Shown: positions 53,101-64,000 of the stretch, in pieces
Numbering within the stretch: position 1 is the stretch's first letter
How the letters are laid out: every line of letters begins with the position of its first letter
NCBI RefSeq assembly: GCF_032362555.1
Contig: NC_083513.1
Coordinates: forward strand, 9,796,001-9,860,000
Reading direction: 5' to 3'
Source: Amyelois transitella
Lineage: Eukaryota > Arthropoda > Insecta > Lepidoptera > Pyralidae
DNA length: 64,000 nucleotides
Notes under the pieces: generated by a model
Told to the model about the DNA's origin: nothing
The model's database searches: none
What the model saw: the letters and a program-made list of their open reading frames with translations, nothing else
Made by a program: the position numbers and the translations under genes

Positions 53101-54076
53101 GAATCCATATTTTATTAAATTCACGTTGACTTCTCGGCTGATTCCCTTTTCCTCTCCGGTTGATTGCTTCGTGACGTATTAATGAAAACCCTGCCGAAAT
53201 GAAAGAGCTGCGTTTGATAACAGAAAATCTATTTAAGATTATGCAGATGACGCCTTTTATCAGTAAGAGTCTTAATGACTTTTTGGCGGGTTCTCATAAC
53301 ACAGGTTATTATTTATTTAAAAAAAAAACCGTGCTCAATTTCTGTCTTAAAACCTTTTTTATATTAATGAGTTGAAGATTTAATGAGTTAATGACTTGCA
53401 ACAAATTTTCAGTGTCAAGTTTTGGATATAATTAATTAAGTATAAATTAATTCCGCCTTGAAAGCGGCAATAAATTTAGTTTGAAGTAAGTAATTTATCC
53501 GACGTCAACCAGTGTTGTGAAATCAAAAGATATGATAATTAAGTGATGTGAGATATGTATTAAGTTCTATACAGCAAGGTAAGTGACAGTAAGTAAATGC
53601 TTTATTGTTCAAAAGGAGTACATTACAAATATAAAACAGTATAGTACAGAGTGTTACTTACCTTACAACGTTAACAAAAAAATGGGTAATACTTCCAAAG
53701 CGCATGTGTAGAAGAACAAATTACATTGCAGCATTTTCACCGGACGTCAATTTACAAATATAGATCTCTCAAATCTAATTCGTGGACGAATGCATACAAA
53801 ATACTTCTCCGAATCCCCCTTCATATAGGCAGTTTGGTTAAAACTACCGATGTGACGTGGCTTTGCACAGTTCGTTAGACGTAGGTCGGCCGTGCGGCAT
53901 CAAACATCACGAGGAAACTCACACGCTTCAACGAGTGGAAAATTGACTGGTTGATTTGAATTTAGGCCTCTAAATGTACACGTTGAAGTGGAAATGTCAA
54001 CGTGTTTCATAGTTTGCGCTTTGCAAAAGGGCAAAGTAGGAAAAGAAACCTGGTATAAGTAACTTTTTTTTTAAAA

Positions 54077-54320
54077 ATTGTATTTTGACGGCCTCTGTGG
54101 CGCAAAGGTAGTACGCTTGTCTGTGACATCGGAGGTCCCGGGTTTGAATCCCGGCCAGGGCATGATGAGAAACGAACTTTCTCTGATTGGTCTTGGATGT
54201 TTATCTATATAAGTATTTATTATAAAATATAGTATCGTTGACTAAGTATCTCGTAACACAAGTCTCGAACTTACTACAAGGCTAAGTCAATCTGTGTGAT
54301 TCCTCCCGTATATATTTATT
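54077..54320 (+). mobile_element. tRNA-derived SINE (family B), forward copy
   Basis: Starts GACGGCCTCTGTGGCGCAAAG with A box TGGCGCAAAGGTAG and B box GGTTTGAATCC, then CCAGGGCATGATGAGAAACG. Ends CCCGTATATATTTATTAAG. The only forward copy of this family seen here. Confidence 0.8.
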
Positions 54321-54835
54321 AAGTTTTATGCCTACTGTGACAAATTTAATTTTAATTTATAAGATTGACTAAATTGATAATATTAAACTTTGAATGTATT
54401 TTCCTATGCCTCAGCTGGTATATATTATACATTATTTGACATTTAATATTTACTGACCATTCCTGTATACACTTATTTTACAGGAATAAATGAATTTTGC
54501 TGTTATAGCATTGTTTTTCTGTAGTGTGATATCTTGTGTAGTGGCCTATCAGTCTTTTCCAGACTGTTGGCTCTGTCTACCCCGCAGGTATATAGACATG
54601 ATTTATGATATCTCGTAGCATCTAGCTACGAAACCAATACATATCATATCATATCATTTCTATGCAATAAAGATATTACAAACAAACAAACAAACATATA
54701 TTTCTTCATGACAGTTCGTAGTTACAAGCTTAGTAAACAGTGGATCACATAGAAAAGGTGGTATACTTTTTTAGTCCACTGTACTATTTATGGCTTGACT
54801 ACGATTGTGCGTAATATCACATAATATATGTACAT

Positions 54836-55040
54836 CCTACTTAATATTATAAATGCAAAAGTTTGTGAGTATGTCAGTATGGATGTTTGTTACTCTTTCA
54901 CGCAAAAACTACTGAATCGATTACGATGAAATGTGGTATGTAGGTAGCTGAAGACCTAGAATAACATATAAGCTACTTTTTATCACAGAGTTCCCGCGGG
55001 ATTGATAGGGTTTCCATGCGGACGAAGTCGCGGAGGTAGT
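54836..55040 (+). mobile_element. Helitron-like element, second subfamily
   Basis: Contains TTTCACGCAAAAACTACTGA, TTCCCGCGGGATTGATAGGG and ATGCGGACGAAGTCGCGGAG. It shares these in order with 63631-63836 but differs from the 4174 type. Confidence 0.65.
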
Positions 55041-55689
55041 ATAACATAAATAGGACTTTGCGAGTGGTTTCAAAACGATAGTGTACGAAAGAGTAAAAAC
55101 ACCATATGTCAATTTATTGTTGTACTGACTTATTGCTCGCGACTTAACCGTAAAAGTTCACTGACATTCTCAATACATAAATAACTTCTGTAAAAAGAGA
55201 ACCGCCTACAACCTATTTTTAAAGCCGGTTAAATTTTTAAAATCTTCCCCTTAGTGTAAAAAACACATTTCTGGAAACATCAACAAAATCGGTTCAGCGA
55301 AACACGAGACAAATTCGGACATACATACATACAGGCCAAGCTGAGAACCTCCTTTTTTGCGAAAGCGATTAACAAGACCCCTTTATTGCCCTTAAGAGGG
55401 ATGGGAGGATAGATTTTTGTATATCAGTAATTTCTCGTAGCAATAAGCTACGCCGTAGCATATCATAGTACATTGTAGTAGACGTTTCGTAGCAACAAGC
55501 TACGAGTGCTACGACACTCAATCATTTTCATCGTACTTGCGTCTGAGGGGTCTCGAGTTTCTGACACCTTAGAATAGGAATACTTTATCGCTTTGTCGTG
55601 AGAGACAGCAAAGGGAATAAGAACTTTAACCTAGTGCAATAAACCTGATTCAAGCTGGTTTAGGTTTCCTAAAAAAAGTGTTTTAAAAT

Positions 55690-56010
55690 ACATACATACA
55701 TACATAAAATCACGCCTCTTTCCCGGAGGGGTAGGCAGAGACTACCTCTTTCCACTTGCCACGATCTCTGCATATTTACTTCGCTTCATCCACATTCATA
55801 ACTCTCTTCATGCAAGCTCGGCGGTTTCGGGTACTTTTGACCTGACCCTTTACCAGGACGTCCTTAATTTGATCAAGATACGTTCGTCTAGGTCTTCCCA
55901 CTCCGACCTTTCCCTCCACACCCTCCATGTATATCTGCTTAGTCAACCTGTTTTCATTCATCCTCTCCACATGACCGAACCATCTCAACATACCCTTTTC
56001 TATTCCTGTG
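55690..56010 (-). mobile_element. RTE-like non-LTR retrotransposon 3' fragment
   Basis: Minus-strand 55991-55776 encodes 71 aa of a reverse-transcriptase C-terminus (LRWFGHVERMNENRLTKQIY, VGRPRRTYLDQIKDVL, NRRACMKRVMNVDEA). This stretch is widespread in RTE-type elements of insects. The 3' end is a run of TATG at about 55690-55705. The upstream endonuclease and polymerase parts are absent. Confidence 0.75.
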
Positions 56011-56050
56011 TTTTAAAATATGTATGTTTATTTGTTTAATTTTGTTGCAG

Positions 56051-56105
56051 GTGATCTGTGGTGGGCTGTGACGGCCGCGGCGCTACCGCACATGTTGACG
56101 ATATG
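56051..56105 (+). other. probable 55-bp untranslated exon
   Basis: Bounded by a good acceptor (TTTGTTGCAG) and donor (ATATG|GTAAGT), GC-rich within AT-rich flanks. In the frame leading to the next exon it contains stops, but it holds an ATG at 56092 that stays open across the junction to 57749. Confidence 0.45.
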
Positions 56106-56354
56106 GTAAGTGCTTATTTTATTAATTAATTAAAACATTTTTTGATAATTTTTTTTGCATAACAAGCAATATCCGAAATTCTATTTAATCAAATATAAAA
56201 AAAATTGTAGGGTATGGAAAAGCAAAATTGTGTCTACTGCCGTGGGGAATAAGCATGATTAATATAACATTTCCTATAGTACATAATGTTTCTTTCTTTT
56301 TAAAGATCTCTGTAATAGTAGCTAAGAGTAAATCCTAGTAGTCATACTTCACTA

Positions 56355-57531
56355 CATAGTATAAAACAAAGTCGCCCATTTTGTCTGTAGTCCCTTCGTA
56401 TGCATAAAACTTTAAAACTACGCAACGGATTTTGATGCGGTTTTCACTAATAGAAAGAGTATTTTCTCCGACAGGTTTTTATATATAATTGAAATACATT
56501 GAAACTATATTAGCTGAGTTATAGCGATTTATGTCCAAGAAGTCAGAAAAAAAATCTAATTGAAGATTGCATTTGTGCGTGCGCCGTTTATACCGTTGGA
56601 TACAAGTAAGAACAATGTATAGCAAAAACATTGGTCTTTATTAGTTCTACAAAAAAGTCCGCGATGACATATATCCAGCTTTTTTATTTAAGTCACAAAA
56701 ACTACTTTTCTGTATTAAAAAAAACATTTAATTCGTTGGGTGATGTTTAACTGGTGATATAACCAATAATACATATATCCTTATCAAAATAAGTAAGTTC
56801 ATCATCACGAGCATTTAATTTAGATTATTTTTGCAGTTTACAGTGTGTTATTTACACATATAGTTTAGGAGATATCACGATATTAGTATTGCGGCACGGT
56901 ACGGGCCGGCCGCGGCGGCGGGGGCAGCGTCCCTATAATTAGCGCGTCGGCGGCAGCGGCTCCCCAAGGCTGTTAGGAGGAGCGTCAAGCCCTCGCCTAA
57001 AAACGTCCCGCTGTAATAGTGAATGCCCCTCAGGCAAACTATGTTCTCATAGTCAAAAAAAAAAACAGCGGCTCCCCATTAGCACTTTGAAATTGGAAGC
57101 GATCGGACGCGTTTATTTATCGCAGCTCTTTGAGAAAAATAAAACGTGCTTTTCAGCGCGACAACAATAATTGTATGATAATAGTAGGTATTGTATTCTA
57201 AGGTTAGTATTAAATCGCACTTATTAGTAAGATTAGTTTTTTAAAATATAAAAACCGTAATTTATGGATTGATATTTTCTATTAAGATTTTGGTTAAAAT
57301 TTAAAGTTAGGTCAATTTAATATTAGGGAAATAATTAAAAAAAAATCGTAATTTAAGGTAAGATAAGTTCAGAAAAAGAACTTAATAGAATAGGTATCTT
57401 TCTTTTGTTTCTAAGTACATATTTAGATATTTTTTTACTGAGGCACATGCGAATAATATGGGAGTTAGTGTCATAATGTGTGTGTAATAAGTAGCGGGAT
57501 ACACGCAAACGAAGTTGCGCGGGTCAGCTAG
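56355..57531 (+). mobile_element. Helitron-like element of about 1.2 kb
   Basis: Left part CATAGTATAAAACAAAGTCG and AACTACGCAACGGATTTTGA; right end ACGAAGTTGCGCGGGTCAGC with TAGTA, typical of another lepidopteran Helitron family. It includes a GC-rich interior at 56895-56970 and a nested retroposon. No Rep/helicase coding sequence is seen. The intron it occupies lies between the untranslated and the signal-peptide exons. Confidence 0.6.
56967..57065 (+). mobile_element. 99-bp poly-A retroposon with target duplication
   Basis: Flanked by CAGCGGCTCCCCA at 56954-56966 and again at 57066-57078. It ends in a run of about 12 A directly before the second duplicate, the mark of LINE-mediated insertion. 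Inserted inside the GC-rich part of the larger Helitron-like element. Confidence 0.8.
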
Positions 57532-57756
57532 TATGATAGAATGTCAAAATTTATTCCCAACTCGAGCTTTTCAGTTTTTCAGGTCGGTAGCGCCATCTAT
57601 TAATCGTTCTTATATTTAAAAAGTATCTACTCTGAAGAGCAGTTATCACTTAGTTCAGACGCCACCCGATAGATGGCGTCCGTAATACAACGCACGTTAG
57701 GTGGCTATTAGTAGAACTAATTAAATAATGGTTGTGTTTTTGTTTTAGGATACAGC

Positions 57757-57844
57757 ATGGCCGCGGCATATTGGCTCAACTCGCTCGGATGTCTGTCGCT
57801 TTCGCTGCTATGCCTCTTCGCAACTACTCTTCAAGTCACAAGCG
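57757..57844 (+). CDS. signal-peptide exon of an unidentified secreted or membrane protein (partial)
   Basis: The acceptor TGTTTTAG precedes 57749 and the ATG is at 57757. The exon encodes 29 aa plus one base and ends at the donor AGCG|GTAAGT. The peptide (MAAAYWLNSLGCLSLSLLCL, then FATTLQVTS) has a short N-region, a long leucine-rich core and a small-residue cleavage region, as in a signal peptide. I do not recognise the protein; the remaining exons must lie beyond 64000 or be too diverged to see. The long intron and separate untranslated exons are common in neuronal receptor and adhesion genes, which is only a hint. Confidence 0.6.
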
Positions 57845-59239
57845 GTAAGTATTTTAGGTAATTTATAAGTAGGTAGGTAGTTCGGGAGTAGAATTCCCTT
57901 ATTTTCCTGCTAATTGCGTTAGTAAGTATATTCTGTGTTGTGCGCTAGATGGCGGTATGGTTTCGGCAAATTAAATATTTCGGTCTTCGCCTACGACGGT
58001 TGTTATAAAATTTTAATTCTCAATTACACAATACTTGGTATCGTTGTTTTTAGGTTATTTTTGTAATTTCCTCAATTTTCAATACAATTGATTTTAGTAA
58101 GTACCTATTGTTACTTTGTGGTGAGTAAATTGAACATGAAAACACACAATTTTCTATATAAAATTATAATATAAGTAATGGTATGAATTTTCTGAAGTAC
58201 TTAACGTTTATCCAGCTTCTTAGCACTTCATTCAGAATTAATAGCAGCAGTTTGCGACCATTAGCTGTAAACCTCCTTAGAGGTACCAGTTGGGGAAGTT
58301 TTAGCATTTACGGGTAATTTGCAACGGTGTTGCTATATTTAAAGCAAGAGACGACGAAAATACTTTATAAGTTAGTTTTAAGGCCCTGGACACAAGTCTC
58401 TTTAATCCTTTTTAGGGGTTAAATTTTAAATGCTTAATTAAGGTTTAAATTCAAAGGAGTACTTATATGGCTAAAACTGTCATTCACAAAACACTGATCT
58501 TCACAGAAAATAAGATAGGTATATATAACATAAAATGTACACAACAAACTTGTATATCTACTTCAAAAAATGTCGTCTTTCTGAAAATATGGGTAAAGTA
58601 AAGACATAAATTTAGACTAAAATGGATAATTTCAATCCAAACACTGTACCAAAATGCTTTCATACTTAAGTATTTATGTTCTTAAGCCCTTTAGTAAAAC
58701 CCCTTAAAATGTTCGAGCGTATGCGTGATCCAGATACTTTAACAGGAGCCCGCGTATCCTGCGGGAAATAGATCTGTCCTTATCTTATGTATGTCGAAGA
58801 TGGCATTTTGTCCCCTTCTGTGGCCGTAAGACGATCAATAAAGATCCGCCGGAGAAAATATAGCGTATCTGAAAGTAGAAAGTGCCACTCGTTACTAAAA
58901 CGAGAGGGGATGAAATTTACACTCATACTTTAGCTGTTAAAATGCGTGTGCACTATTTTAAAGTTGATTAGAGTTTTGTCCCATTTTTTTTGTTCCAGAC
59001 TACTTAAAACAACGTGTGGGATTACACTTTAAATCAGATTAAAAAAATATTTATTTATCCATTAACAGATAATTCCATTTTCAAAAGTCTTTTTTTTATG
59101 AAACTGGCAGGATATTTCTTCGATTATATATTCAACGTTTTTATCAAGAAATAAAGTGTGAACAGTGTGTACCTAACTATTATTGGTACGGCTATTTTAC
59201 CTAAGTCTGTATGTATGTCACTCTATTCTAAGTATAATT

Positions 59240-59452
59240 TAATATTGTGAAGTTGACGTTGTTGAAGAAAATGCTGCAGTGCAGTTTGTTACCGCTTCTT
59301 CTGCACTGACGCCTTGGAAGCGGCAGTAAACTTAGTTTTTAAGTACATAATTTATTTGACGTCAACCAATGTTGTTAAACCATACGACAATTATTAAGCG
59401 ATATATAGTATCCTATAATAATGAATAAAAATTTTGAATTTGAATTTGACTC
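59240..59452 (+). mobile_element. LINE 3' end with TTTGAA tail
   Basis: CTTGGAAGCGGCAGTAAACT, GACGTCAACCAATGTTGTTA and TTATTAAGCGATAT precede the hexamer tail. Related pieces occur at 53455-53560 (+) and, reversed, at 49795-49880. Confidence 0.6.
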
Positions 59453-60774
59453 AGATTATAATTTCGCTCTGCTACAAGGAAAGAATGAAAATTCGCGTAA
59501 TGGTGTTTTACGGTTCATTGCTTCAGGGACGGATTCTTTTTGAGTTAGGTATGATCAAATGTAATACTTTAAATGGTTTAAGCGAACTCTGACAAAAAAC
59601 AATCGGGACTGATTTTGATGATTGAATATATTTTTTTATAAATTGTAGACATTTACGCGTACTTTTTGCAGGTTATCAGATCTTAAAACTAAGAGTAGGA
59701 AAGCTATGTAACATTATATTGAAATATAGAAATGTCAATGGTCTTTTTTATATGAAAAAGTTTTTATTTGGAAATACCTATAGATTTATTCTTTAAAGTT
59801 GAGCAAATCTGTGGTAAGGAGTATTTTTAATAAAATAATTACTCTGCAACTGGAAATTAAGTTTCCAGAAAAAATAACTGAAAATTTGGCCATTAAATTG
59901 ATAGAGAAAGCTCAATTCAGACACCTTACGTCTCCCGGCATTGTTTGTTCGTTCTTTGTTTGTCCTACTTTCATTACCATTAGCATAATTACAATTTACA
60001 TTCCTTCACAAACTAGTGTGTGAACAGAAGTGGCATTTCATAAGTTTACTTACCAATGATAAGTTGCAAACGGCGACATTTTTGCTGACTTCAAGTTTTT
60101 CATAACTTTTCAACACATTTGTCGTAATTTTTTTTTATTTGTATTCTCTTTTTAATCTTTACTCTATTCAAATCTAATGTTATACACTTTTCCCCAGCGT
60201 TCAATCGTGCCTTTCTGATCAGTGGAACACCAATGTGGTTTAACTACTCTTACATAGGTGCTCCACAGTTAACATTTTGTACACTACATTTCAAGACATA
60301 AAAAAATCGAAATTCATCTGGGTGTTTCGTGTTGCGGCTAATGCTCATCATCCATGCATTCATCGCCATTTTTTATATACTAGTTAATTAATACGGTAAA
60401 AGTATTTAAAAATAGTTTTTCTGCATAATAATAAAATTATAATTATAGAATTTACTGTCCCTATTTGTGTATTAATTTTGACGGGAAACTAGCTTGAATC
60501 TCATCTACATGTTTTATATTTTGAAATTCTGCCCGCCAGAGAAAAATCCATTTCATTTTTGCTACTAACGAATTTCCACAATAAACCACCCAAATTGAAA
60601 TGAGTTTTTTAATTGTGCGAATCATCAATATTAAAATTGTGCTAGATATATTTATAGAACGTTCTTGTTTTAAAAATAGAATATGTCCGTAAAAGTTGAT
60701 ATTCATGACAACTTTTTGGTAAACTTTGTCATTGCTGCAATAGGTAACTGTTCTTATGAAAATAAAGTCTAAAT

Positions 60775-61030
60775 TGGCGTGTGGTTCTTGACACTTTAAA
60801 ATAGGAGCACTCCATATCTTTTCCATGGATGTCGTAAAAGGCAACTAAGAGAAAGGCAAATAATCTTAGGATTCTTCTTGTAGGCGATGGGCTAGCAACC
60901 TGTCACTATTTGAATCTCAATTCCATCATTAAGCCATGCAGCTGAACGCGGCCTTTCAGGCTTTTCAATACTGTTGGCTATATTTTCCCTGTAAGGGTTG
61001 TAAAAATGATCATAATCATAGTATGTATGT
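60775..61030 (+). mobile_element. ATGT-tailed SINE-like repeat
   Basis: A full-length but diverged copy, from GGCGTGTGGTTCTTGACAC to CATAGTATGTATGTG; the CTACCCCG block is changed to TTTTCCCTG. Confidence 0.6.
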
Positions 61031-62144
61031 GACAGGCTATGAACCTATCTATAAGAGTATTAAAAAAATAATTAATATCGAATATTCCTTTCAATAACTT
61101 TCCAAATTCGAAATTAGTAATTCCACTCATGTTCTACAGGATAAATGTGGGCGAATTTCTAGCTGCTCTCGACCGGCCTTCAGATCTAAACAGGACTCTA
61201 TTGCAATGGAAATAGGATCATAAATTTCTAGCAATCTTGTGATAGCGTGGGTGGATCTCCGAAATATATAGATTATACTCGTGTTGCATAGGTGCAGCTA
61301 GGGTTACCAAATGTTCGAAATTGTTCCGAAAAACCGCGGCTTTTTTTGTTTCATAACAAAAAAAAAACTTAATAAAATATGCTTGTAAAATATACATATA
61401 AGCAGCTTTATATAAGTATGATTTTTAATTTTTCCTTGTCAAAGTGGTGTTTTTTTTCATGTCGTCTTTATAAATTTGAGTACCGTATTTGTTTAGTTTG
61501 CTAGGTTTTTTGTTGTTGTATGGATTAAAATTGAAACATAGATTGAGTAACATTAAAATATAGATTAAAAAAATATGTTTTTGTTTTTTTTTTTTGGATT
61601 TGTAGACTTTTACAATTAAGATTTATCTAGTGTTTTTGATAATCCAGAAATAGACACTTTTGATCTAGATATATACGTCATGTCATTTGGTGACCCTAAT
61701 TGCAGCGGGGGCAAAATATTTGAATACATTGCTGATTCCAGCGTAACTGTTATTGAAATTTTTAGTAACGTTTTGTGAAAATTCCGATTGAATTTTATAG
61801 CGTGTTTATGTGTGTTGTATTTTTTTTTGAATACTCTTTTGTTAGTTTACAGCCTCTTTATATTTGTGCATTTCTATAGAAATCATCTTAATGCAACAAT
61901 TGATACCGAACTTGTTTAACAGCCTTCTTAAAAGGAGGATATAATGCCTTCATTAAACAGAAACAGAAGAAAGGAACTGACATAAAAGATCCAGAGCTGG
62001 TAATGAATTTATACAAACAGCTTTTTATGAATTTATCTGTATATATGATTCACATATATGATTTGTTAAGCGTCGCACGTTACATCGCAATGAGATATAT
62101 TACTAGCTTGAATTCCGTCTACTAATGCGTTTCATACATACTTA

Positions 62145-62210
62145 CGTACAAAAGTCACGTCTATATCCCTTGCGGGGTAGACAGAGCCAACAGTCTGATG
62201 AAAAGACTGA
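62145..62210 (-). mobile_element. 3' fragment of the ATGT-tailed SINE-like repeat
   Basis: A reversed piece CACGTCTATATCCCTTGCGG through CCAACAGTCTGATGAAAAGA, then abrupt loss of similarity. Confidence 0.55.
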
Positions 62211-62264
62211 TAGAATTTTATTTTTAACAATACACAATATAACACATATGTATGTATGTGTATT

Positions 62265-62332
62265 CTAGATAATTAAGGTAGAAGGTACTATATCAATATA
62301 GGTATATAGTGCCTCCTATCTTAATTATCTAG
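62265..62332. repeat. 29-bp inverted repeat, hairpin-forming
   Basis: CTAGATAATTAAGGTAG and the following ACTATAT mirror ATATAGT and CTTAATTATCTAG at the far end, with a few mismatches and a loop of about 10 bases. It sits between two SINE-like pieces. Confidence 0.75.
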
Positions 62333-62817
62333 TCTTTAAGGAATGCAGGTTACCTATTTTATTCACGTCGACAAAGCATACCTAAGTCTATCTCTAACTC
62401 TTACTCCCTCTATCTCTAACTCTAAGGTTGTGCAAAAAATATAGAAAGAGAAAGAAGATAAGACTTTTGTCTTGTCAACATTCGTGAATAGGCCTCCGGG
62501 TCAGTTCCCAATACTTACGCGTGTATGTCTCGTAGAAAACGAGTATATTTCCTAAAGTCGACATGAGGAAAAACAACAAAGCAATAAAAATAGTGATGAG
62601 CCCTTAAGGCATGTTGCCAAGACCTCAACTTCGTTCTTCATTTAGAATTTAGATTACTTTAGTTCACTAAATGTATAGCTACACCAAAATCTCAATAATT
62701 GACTGATTGACTGACAAAATACGTGCGGAATAGAATAGAATAGATTTAAATTTCAATATCTGATAGTGTACCATTAAAAAGATTTCCACTTTGTCCAATT
62801 TGATAACTATTGACTTG

Positions 62818-63075
62818 CCGTGTGCCGGCATCAATACAAAAAAGAATAGGACCACTCCATTTCTTTCCCATGGATGTCGTAAAAGGCGACTAAGGGATAG
62901 GCTTACAAACTTGGGATTTTCTTTTAGGCGGTGGGCTAGCAACCTGTCACTATTTGAATCTCAATTCTATCATTAAGCCAAATAGCTTAACGTGGCCATT
63001 CAGTCTTTTCAAGACTATTGGCTCTGTCTACCCCGCAAGGGATATAGACGTGACCATATGTTTGTATGTATTGAT
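62818..63075 (+). mobile_element. ATGT-tailed SINE-like repeat, full length
   Basis: A well-preserved copy from CCGTGTGCCGGCATCAATAC to ACGTGACCATATGTTTGTAT. Within a few percent of the 35950 copy by eye. Confidence 0.7.
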
Positions 63076-63630
63076 TTATCTATTACCAGCTCAAGAGAAG
63101 ATTTTAATTCGCTGTTTGGTAACTAGTTATGAAAGCAGATTTCGAGCTAAATTACAGCGTAGCTGATTGCCAATCTTTATAATTGAAGATGACATGACAC
63201 CCCAATGAAAAACATTTCTACAACTTTCGTTAAGGTAACTAATTACCCTGTCAACTGAAAACCTCACCTCATTCCGTCCCCTTCAAAGTACAGTGACAGC
63301 AACAAATGACGTGTAGGACCCAAATTTAGGAGTTCGTGGCATCTCACAAATCGCCCACACCTGTTATTGGTTCATAAATATACTTATATACTAACGATAC
63401 GATACTTAGGGATCAGTACGTGCCCTGAATTCTGGATTCCTATTTGGAGCTAGAATATTTTTGGGGAACATTCCGAGCCGACATATTGGAAATTTTTATT
63501 ATGCTTCGTTGTTGGTCTGGTAGCCAGGAAAAACGTAGCCTGTGCTAATTGAAATAGCATAAGGGTCAGTGCTTGGGAATTTTCTTGAAAAAACTCAACA
63601 TAGTCTTCTGATATATTTTAAATTTTAAAT

Positions 63631-63836
63631 CCTACTACTATTATAAAGGCGAAAGTTTGTATGGATGTATGGATGTTTGTTACTTTTTCACGCAAAAACT
63701 ACTGAACCGATTACCATGAAATTTGGTATGTAGGTAGCTGAAGACCCAGAATAACACATAGGCTACTTTTTATCCCAGAGTTCCCGCGGGATTGATAGGG
63801 TTTCCATGCGGACGAAGTCGCGGGCGGCCTCTAGTT
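63631..63836 (+). mobile_element. Helitron-like element, second subfamily
   Basis: ATCCTACTACTATTATAAAG at the left and GACGAAGTCGCGGGCGGCC then TCTAGT at the right. Better kept than the 54836 copy. Confidence 0.7.
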
Positions 63837-64000
63837 TTAAATATAGGTTTATTCCTAAGGATAAACGGTAATAACTTTAACTATGTAACTTTTTTCGAAG
63901 CATATTTATTCGATGAATTATTAAGGTCTTTAAAATCTCTAAAAGTATAAGTATCTGGGTCTGCGGGAACGGCAGTAGACCAAGTTGGACAATAAAGCGG

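Larger units (their letters stand above)
46190..56050. other. repeat-rich non-coding stretch
   Basis: No protein-coding exon recognised. It holds the SINEs, Helitrons, MITE-like copy and retrotransposon fragments listed separately. Clusters of CGTAGC/GCTACG motifs occur near 49150-49330, 54600-54740 and 55430-55520. If the 46-kb exon is real this is an intron; otherwise it is intergenic. Confidence 0.5.
57845..64000. other. probable long first coding intron
   Basis: No further exon recognised. It contains a LINE 3' end at about 59240-59452 (TTACCGCTTCTTCTGCACTG to a TTTGAATTTGAATTTGA tail) and the SINE-like, hairpin and Helitron features listed below. Confidence 0.5.

Noticed and set aside
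60461-60844. 127-aa open frame on the minus strand
   Set aside because: It runs into the SINE-like repeat at 60775 and shows no conserved pattern.

Overview
The window is nuclear DNA of a moth or butterfly (Lepidoptera). The basis is its intron-rich genes with GT/AG junctions, AT-rich spacers packed with short interspersed repeats, and Lep1-type Helitron ends (a CTATACTAATATTATAAA start and a GTCGCGGGCACAGCTAGT end). The species cannot be named from the sequence alone. All exon models were built by hand from splice signals, reading phase and protein-family conservation. Each complete model closes in frame from ATG to stop.

Layout, left to right. 1-2.9 kb: AT-rich, no gene seen. 3.9-7.5 kb (-): an RNFT-type RING and transmembrane E3 ligase, 467 aa; the 3' part of its terminal RING exon is repeated in tandem downstream. 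8.8-12.3 kb (-): an ecdysteroid-kinase-like/CHK-kinase-like protein, 410 aa. 13.37-14.40 kb: a 1034-bp non-autonomous hAT-type transposon with an 8-bp target duplication. 14.6-15.4 kb (+): ARL6IP4, 167 aa. 16.4-20.1 kb (-): a three-domain thioredoxin ER protein of the TXNDC5/Pretaporter type, 403 aa, with a C-terminal KDEL. 21.4-27.9 kb (+): the Hippo-pathway kinase warts/LATS, 1028 aa, head to head with TXNDC5. 30.2-33.0 kb (-): a BPHL (valacyclovir hydrolase) type serine hydrolase, 285 aa. 35.3-43.6 kb (-): chaperonin subunit CCT1/TCP1-alpha, 554 aa. 43.6-57.7 kb: a repeat-rich stretch with a CpG-rich candidate first exon and one small untranslated exon. 57.76-57.84 kb (+): a signal-peptide-coding exon of an unidentified secreted or membrane protein whose remaining exons lie beyond the window.

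The genes are unrelated housekeeping and signalling loci and do not form a functional cluster. About a third of the non-coding sequence can be assigned to repeats. The main ones are an ATGT-tailed SINE-like repeat (more than 20 full or partial copies), a tRNA-derived SINE with clear A and B boxes, Lep1-type Helitrons, non-LTR retrotransposon 3' ends, a palindromic MITE-like family, and several nested insertions.

The observations most worth following up are the tandem array of RING-finger tails behind the RNFT gene, the hAT insertion just upstream of ARL6IP4, the loss of a catalytic cysteine in the middle thioredoxin domain of the TXNDC5 protein, the nested SINE/Helitron block duplicated inside a CCT1 intron, and an upstream ATG that overlaps the signal-peptide start out of frame.
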